A stretch of DNA of 64,000 nt from an uncultured Bacteroidales bacterium (GCA_902778265.1 CACYXI010000037.1:1-64000); one strand, 5' to 3'; counted from the stretch's first letter, positions 16,579-26,055 are shown. Numbers and translations: made by a program. Notes: generated from the letters alone by a model not told the origin.

Positions 16579-19203
16579 TTATTTTATCACTTCCACATCC
16601 TTATCCGTAATCCATCCTTCCCTACCGTCAGCAAGGCGGATTCCAAACCATCCTTTCAGGGCATCGTCGGTAATCTCCACTCGTGTACCCTCATGAAGAA
16701 TACAAACATCTGCACCCTGATCCGTAGGAGTCTTCTTGGCTGTAACAGAAGGAGAGACGATAATTGCGCCTGATGGCTTGGTTGCGAAATCCTTCAACTG
16801 TGAGGCAAACACATTGCCGAAGATGAAGAAAATCACAAGGCATACACTAAGATAGAATGCAGCCTTTCTTATCGCCATCTGCTTAACGAAGAGATAAACA
16901 AGGAAGAGAATCAAAGCCGCAACGAGAGAGACGAGCGAAATGGTTGCCCAAGTGTCGATGCCCATTGATGTCTTAATATCCTCAAACCACACCTTGAAGA
17001 AAATCTTCTCGCCAGGCTGGATGTTGTCAATAGTCTTTGAGCGTGCCACATCCAGGTTATGAACAATGTCCTTATCACCAGGAGCGAGAAGACGAGCCTT
17101 CTCATAGTTGACTATGGCACGTGTGATGTTATCCGTGCGATAATAGGCGTTGCCGAGATTATAATAGAGATTGGCACTCTTACCCTTCTGCAAGGCAGCC
17201 TCATAGGCAGCAATAGCATCCTGATACTTACCCTTGGAGTAAGCGTCGTCAGCCTTCTGCTTCAAACTCTCTACTGACTCCGACTTGCTTATGCTCAGAG
17301 TGTCCTGCTTCTGTGCCATTACAGAATTGCTTCCGCCAAGCATCATTACAAGAACGAGCAATAAGCCTACGGCACCAGTAGCAACAGTCTTTTTCTTCTT
17401 CATTCCTTCCTCAATATTAGTGATGGCAGAAACGGCCTTGTCATACGTCTTTTGCATATTACCAGCAGCATCACCCGGAGCATAACGCTCGAACTCACAC
17501 TCATCAAGAGCCTCAAGGAATGTTTCAATATCCCTCTGACTTGCATTGCGGGCAGATAGTTTCTCGGCAATATTCTCGCGAGAGAGCTGTGAAACTGGTA
17601 TTGAGAGCTTGTCAGCCACGTAGCCCCAGAGTGCTCTCAGAACCTCATCGTAGAATGCTGATGACTTGCCCTCTGCCATAAGCTTCGCTGCGAGCTTCAG
17701 TTTCTTGCCGGCAACCTTATTGGCTTTCTTGCCTCTCATCGCGTCAATATTTGCCATTTCCATTGCCTGCTTGCGGAATACGATGAGGAGGACAATGAAG
17801 ATAATGACAACCAAAGCATTGAGAACCTTATACAATGTACTTCCGAAGAAGTAGTCGTTAGTATCAACAAGCTCTGGAGCACCATTATGAATGAAATGTA
17901 TGTCCTTATCCACACGCTGTGAGTAGTCAGCAACATCGCCAACCTTTCCGTCACCCTTCTCCACTTCAAGAATAAGCGGCTTGGTGCGTATTGTCTTGTA
18001 TTTATTGGCAGAAGTATCGAAATAAGTCAGCTCAATAGGCTGAAGCTGATACTTACCCTGATTTCTTGGTACGATGAGAACATCATACACCATATTACCA
18101 GTAAGACCGCTTGCCGTAAGCTTTGTCTTATCAGTTACCTTTGCATCATACTTGTCAAAATCCTTTGGCACCTGAAGTTCTGGCTGCTTGATAAGCTTGA
18201 GGTTTCCGTTTCCTCCAACCACGATACGAACCTTTACAGGGTCGCCAGCCTTTACCTTATTGTGGTCGAGAGTAGCACTTATGGTGAACTTACCCACACC
18301 TCCTGAGAAATCAGAAGGCTTCTGTGGCAACGGATCTACATGCACGGTCATTCCGTCGGCTACAATATTTCTCTTAACTTCTACATAACCGCTACCACCA
18401 TTAAAGAATGCCTCAAACGGATCTACGTTGCGGTTTTCCTGTACCACGATTCCCTTGAACGTGATGCTCGGAATCTGAAGCTTACCCGTCATCTGTGGGT
18501 ACATCACATACTGACTCCACGTAACGCAACGGTAAGGACGGCCGTTCACAGTCTCAATATGGAATGACTTCTGCTGTGGAAGCGGAACTTCCTGAGTATG
18601 GAAACCTGTAAGGTCAGGCATCTTACCCTCAAGCTGGGTAAGCTCCAACTGGGTATAAACCTTATAGGTAAGGAGGATTGGCTCCTGCTCGTGCACACGT
18701 GTCTTGTTGGCACTAACCTTGATAAACAGGTCATTACCAGAAATATGCGAACCAGAAGGACGTACCTGAGCACCACGCTGCTGTTGCATTCCACCTCCAT
18801 ACTGATTGCTCTGCGCCTTGCCCGAAACGGTTATCTTAACGGAATTAGAGAACATGGACTTTCCGTTAACTGTTGCGCGAGCACCGCTAATAACGAACGA
18901 ACCGTTCTTTACGGCAGCAAGAATATAGGTATAGGTCACAGAACTTGACTGAGAAGTGTGACCATTAATCATCTGGAAGCTCTGCTGAGTACTGGTGCTT
19001 GGGCCCATTAGAACCTCAAAGGCATCAGGAATACTACCTGCACGGAATCCCTTTACATCCGTTGTGGATATTGTATATTGCAAACGGAACTGCTCTCCCA
19101 CAGCTACTTGCTGCGGAGCACTAACACGTATCTGTGCCATCATTGGGATGATGGCTGCAAACAATAATAATAATAATAATAATATGGTAGATAGTCTTTT
19201 CAT
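16579..19203 (-). CDS. batD: BatD-BatE fusion protein
   Basis: Residues 1-600 are BatD: signal peptide (1-23), beta-sandwich repeats (AQIRVSAPQQVAVGEQFRLQ), and a membrane helix near 460-480. Residues 601-874 are BatE: a complete secretory signal (KKKKTVATGAVGLLLVLVMM), TPR repeats (about 645-725; YYNLGNAYYRTDNITRAIVN), two membrane helices, and a C-terminal SH3-like domain (about 810-874). No stop separates the two parts. An internal ATG at 17403 is preceded by a purine-rich AGGAAGGA, so BatE may also be made separately. Bat proteins act in the envelope with MoxR in aerotolerance or stress; exact function is unsettled. Confidence 0.88.
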   Translation of the reverse strand: MKRLSTILLLLLLLFAAIIPMMAQIRVSAPQQVAVGEQFRLQYTISTTDVKGFRAGSIPDAFEVLMGPSTSTQQSFQMINGHTSQSSSVTYTYILAAVKNGSFVISGARATVNGKSMFSNSVKITVSGKAQSNQYGGGMQQQRGAQVRPSGSHISGNDLFIKVSANKTRVHEQEPILLTYKVYTQLELTQLEGKMPDLTGFHTQEVPLPQQKSFHIETVNGRPYRCVTWSQYVMYPQMTGKLQIPSITFKGIVVQENRNVDPFEAFFNGGSGYVEVKRNIVADGMTVHVDPLPQKPSDFSGGVGKFTISATLDHNKVKAGDPVKVRIVVGGNGNLKLIKQPELQVPKDFDKYDAKVTDKTKLTASGLTGNMVYDVLIVPRNQGKYQLQPIELTYFDTSANKYKTIRTKPLILEVEKGDGKVGDVADYSQRVDKDIHFIHNGAPELVDTNDYFFGSTLYKVLNALVVIIFIVLLIVFRKQAMEMANIDAMRGKKANKVAGKKLKLAAKLMAEGKSSAFYDEVLRALWGYVADKLSIPVSQLSRENIAEKLSARNASQRDIETFLEALDECEFERYAPGDAAGNMQKTYDKAVSAITNIEEGMKKKKTVATGAVGLLLVLVMMLGGSNSVMAQKQDTLSISKSESVESLKQKADDAYSKGKYQDAIAAYEAALQKGKSANLYYNLGNAYYRTDNITRAIVNYEKARLLAPGDKDIVHNLDVARSKTIDNIQPGEKIFFKVWFEDIKTSMGIDTWATISLVSLVAALILFLVYLFVKQMAIRKAAFYLSVCLVIFFIFGNVFASQLKDFATKPSGAIIVSPSVTAKKTPTDQGADVCILHEGTRVEITDDALKGWFGIRLADGREGWITDKDVEVIK

Positions 19204-19205
19204 AT

Positions 19206-19390
19206 AAAAAGCCCCTCACCCGCCCTATGGGCACCCTCTCCCCAAGGGGCGAGGGAAATGTTACCTTTGTACGGTATCAGGATACTAATCTATAATTTTC
19301 GATTTCATTATTTGCCCCTTAGTTAGAAATACTAACTTTTCCCTCGCCCTTGGGGAGAGGGTGTCACATAGTGACGGGTGAGGGGCCACA
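19206..19390. repeat. inverted pair of GC-rich repeats between batC and batD
   Basis: A copy at 19210-19258 (GCCCCTCACCCGCCCTATGG start) and its reverse complement at 19336-19388 enclose 77 AT-rich bases, giving a potential stem of about 50 bp within the Bat mRNA. Confidence 0.8.
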
Positions 19391-19391
19391 T

Positions 19392-20033
19392 TTACCAATT
19401 CTTCTGCAAATTTCTTCGCTGTGACTGCGACTTAGCCTTCTGGAGCTTGCGCTGAGTATTCTTTTCATCCTGCATTGCAGCCTGAAGGAGTTGCTCGGCA
19501 TTATCCTTGCTCATCTGATCCTTTGGCTGCTCTTGCTGTTTCTGCTCCTGCTTTTCCTGCTTTTTCTCCTGCTTCTGCTGTTGCTTCTTGTTTTCCTGAG
19601 GCTGATTCTTCTGATTACGCTTGCAAAGCACGAGATTGTATCTTGTCTCGTCATCATTAGGATTAAGACGAAGAGACTGCTCATAAGCCTTTATTGCCTC
19701 GGCATACATCTGATGACGCTGAAAGATTACACCAGCGTTATGGAATGATTTTGACTTCCTGAACTTGGAAGTCTCAAGATTTGAAGCCTTATCAAAGAAC
19801 GAAAGAGCAAGGGAATCCTTGTTCTGTTGCATATAGGCACAACCAAGATTGTAGAGAGCCTGAGGATTCCTGTCATTCTTGGTAACAGCCTTACTGTACT
19901 CAACCTCAGCCGGCTCAACAGCTCCCTGACGGAATTGCCTGTTTCCCATACGGATATGCGACCTGTCACTCTGAGCAAAGAGGCTCATACAGCTAACGGT
20001 AAGGATTATCAATATGCTATAAAATCTATACAT
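19392..20033 (-). CDS. batC: BatC, TPR protein of the Bat complex
   Basis: 213 residues with a signal peptide (1-20, ending LFAQ), about three TPR units (about 28-145; ALYNLGCAYMQQNKDSLALS, HNAGVIFQRHQMYAEAIKAY) and a very Gln/Lys/Glu-rich tail (about 155-185). The tail is low-complexity and its basic-glutamine run is typical of BatC. Presumed periplasmic scaffold for BatA/BatB/BatD. The start is 4 bp after the batB stop. The gene ends next to the inverted repeat pair at 19206-19390. Confidence 0.85.
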   Translation of the reverse strand: MYRFYSILIILTVSCMSLFAQSDRSHIRMGNRQFRQGAVEPAEVEYSKAVTKNDRNPQALYNLGCAYMQQNKDSLALSFFDKASNLETSKFRKSKSFHNAGVIFQRHQMYAEAIKAYEQSLRLNPNDDETRYNLVLCKRNQKNQPQENKKQQQKQEKKQEKQEQKQQEQPKDQMSKDNAEQLLQAAMQDEKNTQRKLQKAKSQSQRRNLQKNW

Positions 20034-20037
20034 TATC

Positions 20038-21066
20038 TTATTTTGTAGAAGTCTTGAAGATTCTGATCTTTGTAAAGAATGGGTTCATAGTCTCATTGAC
20101 GCAGATCTCAATGATAATGAAGAGGATGCAGAGGATTCCGAATACCTGGAACTGCTCGTTGTATTCAGAATAGATCACACTCTTCATTGAGCCTTGCTGA
20201 AGCTTTGAAAGCTCGTCGTTAAGACGCTCCTGAGCCGCAGAGGTATTATCTACATGAATGTATGTTCCCTTTCCCGCAGAAGCAACCTCACGGCACATCT
20301 GCTCATTGAGGCGCGTCATTACGGTATTTCCCATATTATCAGTCATATAACCGCCATTACCAGTAGGGATAGGTGCACCACTGGTATTACCAATACCGAG
20401 GATGAACACGTTCATGCCCTTCTTCATAGCAGCCTTAGCAGCTTCAGAAGCACCTCCCTCATGATCCTCACCATCAGTAATCACGATTATCGCCTTACCA
20501 ATCTTATCCTGCTGCGTGAAACTGCTTGCTGCAAGATTAATAGCCTGAGCAATGTCAGTTCCCTGAGTCTGGATGAGTGATGGCTCAATGCTCTGGAGGA
20601 ACATCTTGGCTGATACATAGTCAGATGTGATAGGCAACTGCACGAATGCGTCGCCAGCAAATACGATAAGACCAATCTTATCATTAGTGAACTTATCCAC
20701 AAGGTTCTCCACCAGCATCTTACTCTTGTCAAGACGTGAAGGCTGAACATCCTCAGCCAACATGGAGTTGGAAATATCCATAGCGATGATACACTCAATG
20801 CCGTTGCGCTTCTCGTTGCTAACCTTTGTTCCCATCTGTGGACGTGCCACCATGAAAATCAGTAAGGCAAGAGCCACTTGAATAGCACTAAACTTAATCC
20901 AACGCCTCTTGGTAGAAGCATCGGGCATAAGCTGTGCAATGAGCTGGGCATCACCCAATTTCTTTATTGCCTTCTGGCGCTTGTACTCTGCCAACACCAT
21001 GAGTCCGAAGAACACAGGTATCAACAGCAGGAGGTACAGGTATATTGGTGAATCAAATCTAAGCAT
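20038..21066 (-). CDS. batB: BatB, von Willebrand A domain membrane protein
   Basis: 342 residues: two N-terminal membrane helices (about 8-25 and 58-76), a vWA domain (about 88-290) with the MIDAS metal site AMDISNSMLAED plus VITDGEDHEGG, and a C-terminal helix (about 305-325). The domain should face the periplasm. It lies 2 bp after batA and 4 bp before batC, so translation is probably coupled. Paralogous to BatA; assigned B by gene order. Confidence 0.92.
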   Translation of the reverse strand: MLRFDSPIYLYLLLLIPVFFGLMVLAEYKRQKAIKKLGDAQLIAQLMPDASTKRRWIKFSAIQVALALLIFMVARPQMGTKVSNEKRNGIECIIAMDISNSMLAEDVQPSRLDKSKMLVENLVDKFTNDKIGLIVFAGDAFVQLPITSDYVSAKMFLQSIEPSLIQTQGTDIAQAINLAASSFTQQDKIGKAIIVITDGEDHEGGASEAAKAAMKKGMNVFILGIGNTSGAPIPTGNGGYMTDNMGNTVMTRLNEQMCREVASAGKGTYIHVDNTSAAQERLNDELSKLQQGSMKSVIYSEYNEQFQVFGILCILFIIIEICVNETMNPFFTKIRIFKTSTK

Positions 21067-21068
21067 AA

Positions 21069-22076
21069 TTATATCTTTCTAAACACAGTCAATCTCAAGA
21101 GCACTTCGAGAAGCAGAACCAATACGGCTGCAATAGCGAATGGCTGGAATGCCTCATAGCGCTTTGAGAACTTCTTCACGTTAAGACGTGTCTTCTCCAG
21201 TTTGTCAATATCCTTATAAATTTGCTCCAGTTCCTTGTTGCTTGTTGCACGATAGAAATTACCATCACTCATGGAAGCTATGCCCTGAAGCGTCTTTGTA
21301 TCAATCTCTACTGGCATATTGATATACTGAACGCCACCTGCAACAGGCATTGGATAAGGCGCAACACCATTTGTACCCACACCAATGGTATAGACACGTA
21401 TTCCGAGACTCTTTGCTATCTGAGCCGCAGTCATAGGCGAAATGTCACCCATGTTGTTTGATCCGTCGGTAAGAAGAATCACGACCTTACTCTTTGCCTT
21501 AGAACTCTTCAAGCGTGAAACAGCATTGGCAAGTCCCATACCGATAGCCGTACCGTCAGAGATAAGTCCCTGAGCAGCAATATCGGTTCTTGTTCCCTGA
21601 AGCAGATTGATCAGAGAAGCATGATCTGCCGTCATAGGGCATTGGGTGAATGCCTCACCTGCAAAGATGGTAAGACCGATATTGTCATTAGGACGATCGG
21701 CGATAAACTCACCTGCCACAGCCTTAGCAGCCTCGATACGGTTTGGCTTCAAGTCCTCTGCCAACATACTGGTAGATACGTCCATAGCCAGCATGATGTC
21801 AATACCCTCAACCGTCTTCTCATCCCACGCATTATGGGTTTGAGGACGAGCCAAAGCTATAACGATAAGTATGAACGCGATGCACCTAAGCGCCATTGGC
21901 AAGCCCATCAATCTAACCCTCCAGCTAACTGGGGCATTTCGATAGACATTAGTGTCGCTCAGGCAGATTGAACTTTCCGCCTTTCTCTTACCTGTATTGC
22001 GTAATAGGAAGTACCATATTATATAAGGTACAAGCAATATCAGTAATATGAAGTATAATGGTGATGCAAATTCCAT
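21069..22076 (-). CDS. batA: BatA, von Willebrand A domain membrane protein
   Basis: 335 residues with N-terminal helices (about 7-24 and 58-76), a vWA domain with MIDAS AMDVSTSMLAEDLKPNRIEA and the downstream LLTDGSNNMGD, and a C-terminal helix (about 310-330). In the Bat operon BatA and BatB form a membrane complex. The ATG at 22076 begins a hydrophobic start MEFASPLYFILLILL. An inverted pair of GC-rich repeats separates it from the gene upstream. Confidence 0.92.
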   Translation of the reverse strand: MEFASPLYFILLILLVPYIIWYFLLRNTGKRKAESSICLSDTNVYRNAPVSWRVRLMGLPMALRCIAFILIVIALARPQTHNAWDEKTVEGIDIMLAMDVSTSMLAEDLKPNRIEAAKAVAGEFIADRPNDNIGLTIFAGEAFTQCPMTADHASLINLLQGTRTDIAAQGLISDGTAIGMGLANAVSRLKSSKAKSKVVILLTDGSNNMGDISPMTAAQIAKSLGIRVYTIGVGTNGVAPYPMPVAGGVQYINMPVEIDTKTLQGIASMSDGNFYRATSNKELEQIYKDIDKLEKTRLNVKKFSKRYEAFQPFAIAAVLVLLLEVLLRLTVFRKI

Positions 22077-22081
22077 AGTGG

Positions 22082-22229
22082 CCTCTCCCCCCGCCCTCCC
22101 CCATAGGGAGGGAGCCGATTCGACTATGAGGGATGTCTATTTCTAAATTACTATTTTCAAATCAAAAATTACAATTGGCCTTTCGCCTTCCGGCTCCCTC
22201 CCTACGGGGGAGGGCGGGGGGAGAGGCCA
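22082..22229. repeat. inverted pair of GC-rich repeats upstream of batA
   Basis: CCTCTCCCCCCGCCCTCCCC-type copy at 22082-22125 and its reverse complement at 22186-22229. The right copy ends at the stop of the preceding gene (22230). The same sequence family is at 27067-27252, 28015-28055, 39769-39805 and 42064-42136. Confidence 0.8.
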
Positions 22230-23312
22230 TTACACTACCAGCAATACCAACTGCCAGAACACATAGACGAGGAGTGCGATATTTGCCAGAGCAACAACAA
22301 CCAACGTCCACTTCAGTATCTTGCGGTTGCGGATAGTCTGCTTATCCTTCTCTGTAACAGTTGGTTCGATACGTTCCTCAGTAGGAGCATTCTCCTGCTT
22401 TGTCGTGTTGATGAAGTCGATAGCCGAGATAAGGTTGTGGTCGTTCTCATTAACTCCTACAGAGTATTTTGCAAACTTCACAAGGTCGGCTGTCTCGAAG
22501 AGCATAGTAAGCTCATTTATCTTACTCTGATCCTCTTCCTGACGAAGACGTGAGATAATCTCCGCACTCGTCATCTCCATTGCGTTGAATCCGAAGCGCT
22601 CCATCATATAGCGGCGCAGAGTGTCAGTCAGGTGAGTATAGTATGCCTTAGCATCATCAGCCGTAACAGTAGTACTCTTTGCCTTTATCTCCTCAATAGA
22701 GTTGAGAGCCTTCTGGTGAGCAGGTACTCGCTTTACAATCTTCACCTTGAAGACGATTGGCTTCTCGCTCTTCAGACGCATGAACATCAGGAGGGCAATA
22801 ATGAAGAGAACGAAAGTAGCAGCACTCAACCACAACAATCTGCTCCATTCATCCCAGAGGAATGGATTGTCCTGCACATCCTTCGCAGGAAAGAACTGGT
22901 TAGGATGCAAGGTATCAACCTTTACGGTGAGAACCTTCAACGCCAGCGACTTTGATTCAAAATCCTTGCCGTTCACCTTCACCTTTACCGATGGTATGTA
23001 ATAAAGGGTATCATCGAATGAAGTGAGGGTATAGTGAGCAGAGACACGAACAAATCCGTCGTCAAGTTTCTGGGTGTCAGAAGGTAATGTCTCCACCACC
23101 TCTATACCCGGAATTATTTGCTGCAAAGGCTCAAACTGAGGAAACTGCACCTTTTGCCCTTCCTTCACGGTAACGCCAAGATGGAATCCCGTCTGCTGTC
23201 CGACAAAAATAACGGTAGAGTCAATCTTTGCCTCCACACTCACATTTTGTGCCGACATAGGAAGAGTCAAGAGCATCAACGCCCAGAGCAATATGTAAAC
23301 TTTCTTTGCCAA
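22230..23312 (-). CDS. Bat-operon membrane protein with N-terminal beta domain
   Basis: 360 residues: signal peptide (1-21, ending MSAQ), a periplasmic BatD-like beta domain (about 22-140; VGQQTGFHLGVTVKEGQKVQ), a membrane helix (about 160-180), a cytoplasmic helical part with EEIKAKSTTVTADDAKAYYT and LRRYMMERFGFNAMEMTSAE, and a last helix near 335-358. Proteins of this layout sit between the DUF58 and batA genes in Bacteroidales Bat operons. Function is presumed to be in assembling the MoxR/vWA complex. Confidence 0.75.
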   Translation of the reverse strand: MAKKVYILLWALMLLTLPMSAQNVSVEAKIDSTVIFVGQQTGFHLGVTVKEGQKVQFPQFEPLQQIIPGIEVVETLPSDTQKLDDGFVRVSAHYTLTSFDDTLYYIPSVKVKVNGKDFESKSLALKVLTVKVDTLHPNQFFPAKDVQDNPFLWDEWSRLLWLSAATFVLFIIALLMFMRLKSEKPIVFKVKIVKRVPAHQKALNSIEEIKAKSTTVTADDAKAYYTHLTDTLRRYMMERFGFNAMEMTSAEIISRLRQEEDQSKINELTMLFETADLVKFAKYSVGVNENDHNLISAIDFINTTKQENAPTEERIEPTVTEKDKQTIRNRKILKWTLVVVALANIALLVYVFWQLVLLVV

Positions 23313-23329
23313 ACCTAATTATTTTTTTA

Positions 23330-23402
23330 AGTGAAAAATGAAAAATTATAAAATGGAAAAATACTAACCTGTATTTTTAATTTTTCACTTTTCATTTTTC
23401 AT
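23330..23402. repeat. AT-rich inverted repeat, Bat operon copy 1
   Basis: Arms GTGAAAAATGAAAAATTATA and its complement ending TTTTTCACTTTTCATTTTTC flank a CCTGTATTT centre. It lies between two genes of one operon. A sister copy is at 24303-24418. Confidence 0.7.
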
Positions 23403-23411
23403 TTACCACAT

Positions 23412-24284
23412 TTAACATCCTCTCATCGCAAACATCTGCCTGAGCGACTTCACATAGTCGCCATCAGTAGCGACGCTCACGAAGTCAACACTCGACTTGG
23501 CGAATGTCTGCTTCAAGTCTGCGGAACGCTCCTGCCAGAATTTTGCGTGAGCAGTACGAAGTGCCTTGCTCGATGTATCAATATACATCTCGTGACCTGT
23601 CTCGGCATCCCTTACTCGGAGTATGCCGACATCAGGGAGAGTCTTCATAATCGGGTCATAAACCTGAATAGCCATAAGGTCGTGCTTTGAACGGCATACC
23701 TGCAACGGCTTTATGAAAGGCTTACGATCGTAGAAGTCACTCATAACGAAAGCAGTACACTTTCTCTTCATCACCTGACCAAGGAACTCGAAAGCCTGTG
23801 ACACATCCGTTTTCTTTGACTCCGGCTGGAAATCAAGCACCTCACGGATGATGTAGAGCACATGCTTCCTACCCTTCTTTGGCGGGATGTATTTCTCTAT
23901 ACGGTCAGAAAAGAAGATAACGCCAATCTTGTCATTATTCTGAATAGCCGAGAATGCGAGTGTTGCCGCCATCTCAGTTACCATCTCTCGTTTCATCTGA
24001 TTACGGGTACCGAAATCAAGCGAACCGGAAACGTCGATCATCAGCATGACAGTAAGCTCGCGCTCTTCCTCGAACACCTTCACGAATGGGCGATGGAATC
24101 TCGCCGTCACGTTCCAGTCAATATCACGCACATCATCACCGAACTGGTATTCCCTCACCTCCGAGAACGCCATACCGCGCCCCTTGAAAGCCGAGTGATA
24201 CTGTCCGGCGAAGATATTGCTCGAAAGACCGCGGGTCTTTATCTCAATCTTCCTGACCTTTTTTAGTATTTCAGAAGTCTCCAA
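23412..24284 (-). CDS. DUF58 protein of the MoxR/Bat operon
   Basis: 290 residues with the DUF58 signature: the region GRGMAFSEVREYQFGDDVRD and then IDWNVTARFHRPFVKVFEEE (about 33-72), followed by a vWA-like fold with MLMIDVSGSLDFGT (about 78-92). Cytoplasmic, expected to partner with the MoxR ATPase encoded just upstream. The gap to moxR is 135 bp, filled by an AT-rich inverted repeat. Molecular role unknown. Confidence 0.9.
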   Translation of the reverse strand: METSEILKKVRKIEIKTRGLSSNIFAGQYHSAFKGRGMAFSEVREYQFGDDVRDIDWNVTARFHRPFVKVFEEERELTVMLMIDVSGSLDFGTRNQMKREMVTEMAATLAFSAIQNNDKIGVIFFSDRIEKYIPPKKGRKHVLYIIREVLDFQPESKKTDVSQAFEFLGQVMKRKCTAFVMSDFYDRKPFIKPLQVCRSKHDLMAIQVYDPIMKTLPDVGILRVRDAETGHEMYIDTSSKALRTAHAKFWQERSADLKQTFAKSSVDFVSVATDGDYVKSLRQMFAMRGC

Positions 24285-24302
24285 AACAATTCTTGTTTTA
24301 AA

Positions 24303-24418
24303 GTGAAAAATGAAAAATCATAAAATGAAAAATACATTTTACCACATTTCAGTCAATATTATCAGCAAATATCACTAATCTGTATTTCTTAATTTTTCAC
24401 TTTTCATTTTTCATTTAG
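24303..24418. repeat. AT-rich inverted repeat, Bat operon copy 2
   Basis: Left arm GTGAAAAATGAAAAATCATA (24303 onward) and right arm TTTTTCACTTTTCATTTTTC (24390 onward) pair closely; the centre is AT-rich. Same words and same operon as 23330-23402. Confidence 0.7.
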
Positions 24419-24419
24419 C

Positions 24420-25415
24420 TTAAGGCACCTCAACCTTATTGATAATCTGACTCACGATTTCCTCTGCCGTGATATTGTTTGCCTCTGCCTCGTAAGAAAG
24501 GCCGATACGATGACGAAGAACGTCATGGGCAACAGCTCTCACGTCCTCTGGGATAACATAGCCTCTTCTCTTGATGAAGGCGTATGCACGAGCAGCCTTA
24601 CAGAGACTGATACTTGCACGAGGACTACCACCGAATGTGATCATAGACTTCAGTTCCTTCAAACCGTAGTTCTCAGGAAAACGTGTAGCGAACACGATAT
24701 CAGCAATATACTGCTCGATCTTCTCGTCGATATAAACCTGACGTACAACCTCACGAGCCCTGATAATCTCATCAGCAGAACTTACAGGAACAACCGTTGG
24801 GAGACTACCTGCAAGATTCTCACGCATGATGCGCTTCTCCTCCTCAAGTGTAGGATAGCTGATTACGACCTTAAGCATGAAACGGTCCATCTGTGCCTCT
24901 GGCAATGGATATGTACCTTCCTGCTCAACTGGGTTCTGTGTAGCCATTACGAGGAAAGGCTTTGGAAGAGCAAATGTCTGCTCTCCGATTGTTACCTGAT
25001 GCTCCTGCATAGCCTCAAGCAAAGCACTCTGTACCTTAGCTGGAGCACGGTTGATCTCATCGGCAAGCACGAAGTTAGCGAACACAGGACCTTTCTTAAC
25101 CTGGAAGTTCTCGTCCTTCTGAGAGTAGATCATAGTACCTACTACGTCAGCAGGGAGAAGGTCAGGAGTAAACTGAATACGACTGAACTTAGAATCAATA
25201 AGCTTAGAGAGGGTATTGATGGCAAGAGTCTTAGCAAGACCAGGCACACCTTCAAGCAATATGTGACCATCGGAAAGCAATCCGATGAGAAGTGATTCAA
25301 CAAGATGCTTCTGACCGACGATCACACGATCCATGCCGGTCGTCAGATTAGTAACAAAGTTACTCTGCTGCTCTATGAGAGCATTCAATTCTCTTATATC
25401 TATAGCTTCTGCCAT
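24420..25415 (-). CDS. moxR: MoxR-family AAA+ ATPase
   Basis: First gene of the Bat operon. 331 residues: Walker A GVPGLAKT (about 56-63), FTPDLLPADVVGT, Walker B VLADEINRAPAKVQSALLEA, sensor 1 MATQNPVEQEGTYPLPEAQM and the lid domain with GGSPRASISL. MoxR ATPases act as chaperones for vWA-domain partners, here BatA, BatB and the DUF58 protein. The start at 25415 is an ATG; a -7 box lies 46 bases upstream. Confidence 0.95.
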   Translation of the reverse strand: MAEAIDIRELNALIEQQSNFVTNLTTGMDRVIVGQKHLVESLLIGLLSDGHILLEGVPGLAKTLAINTLSKLIDSKFSRIQFTPDLLPADVVGTMIYSQKDENFQVKKGPVFANFVLADEINRAPAKVQSALLEAMQEHQVTIGEQTFALPKPFLVMATQNPVEQEGTYPLPEAQMDRFMLKVVISYPTLEEEKRIMRENLAGSLPTVVPVSSADEIIRAREVVRQVYIDEKIEQYIADIVFATRFPENYGLKELKSMITFGGSPRASISLCKAARAYAFIKRRGYVIPEDVRAVAHDVLRHRIGLSYEAEANNITAEEIVSQIINKVEVP

Positions 25416-25460
25416 AATTTTTTTGTATGTTTTATTTACCTATTTTCTCAAAATCGAATG

Positions 25461-25468
25461 CAAAAGTA
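25461..25468 (-). promoter_or_regulatory. -7 box of the moxR-bat operon
   Basis: TACTTTTG on the minus strand fits TAnnTTTG. The -33 position has CTG rather than TTG. It is the only promoter-like site seen ahead of moxR and would drive the whole operon. Confidence 0.5.
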
Positions 25469-25622
25469 CAAAAAAATACTCAGTTTTCAGCATTCATACT
25501 TCTAAAAAGTATTAATTTAAGCATTAATTAACGAGATATTTTAAAAAATTGAAAAATGACGTGCACAGACAAGCATAAAATGCGCAATTCCACAAGCCGA
25601 GAGTAAGTTTTCTAATAAATTC

Positions 25623-25653
25623 TTTGTCTATTCATAATTTTTCACTATTTTTG
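25623..25653 (+). promoter_or_regulatory. promoter of the TonB-C pseudogene
   Basis: TTTG (25623-25626), 19 bases, TATTTTTG (25646-25653): a full Bacteroidota consensus, 32 bases before the ATG at 25685. Confidence 0.7.
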
Positions 25654-25684
25654 CAATCAATAATAGAACAACGAATTAACAGAA

Positions 25685-26055
25685 ATGAAACCATATTTTT
25701 ATCTATTTTGTACAATTTTATGTATAACGCTTTGCCTGGATTCATGCAAAACGAATGATGGTATTTGTACAAATCCAGACAAATATGCATCATTCGGAAA
25801 TGGCAGAGTAGATTTTTCCGCCTACATGCTCAAAACAAACGAAATTGACGCTTTTGAAATCAGCACATTTAGATACGATTTGACAAAGACAAGAAAGGCA
25901 AAATTATTGAAATAAAATCTCACAACGAAAAATGCATAACAGATTCATTGATGATAGTTCATTTGCTAAATATGCCAAAATGGAATCCTGCTATCAAAGG
26001 TAACAAAAAGGTAAAAAGTATTTACCCACTAAAATTTATCGTCCATCCTCAATAA
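25685..26055 (+). pseudogene. small lipoprotein with TonB C-terminal-like domain, frameshifted
   Basis: The first frame (25685-25915) gives a lipoprotein signal peptide (lipobox LDSC, Cys about 21) and breaks off after residue 76. In the next frame, from about 25880 to a TAA at 26053-26055, the sequence reads KGKIIEIKSHNEKC, then MPKWNPAIKGNKKV and YPLKFIVHPQ. That is the end of a TonB C-terminal domain (the typical MPKWxPGxxxGKxV motif). One base lost near GATTTGAC (about 25876-25883) would explain the break. The promoter and terminator (26075-26115) are intact, so the break is recent or is a sequencing error. An intact protein would have about 122 residues. Confidence 0.7.
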
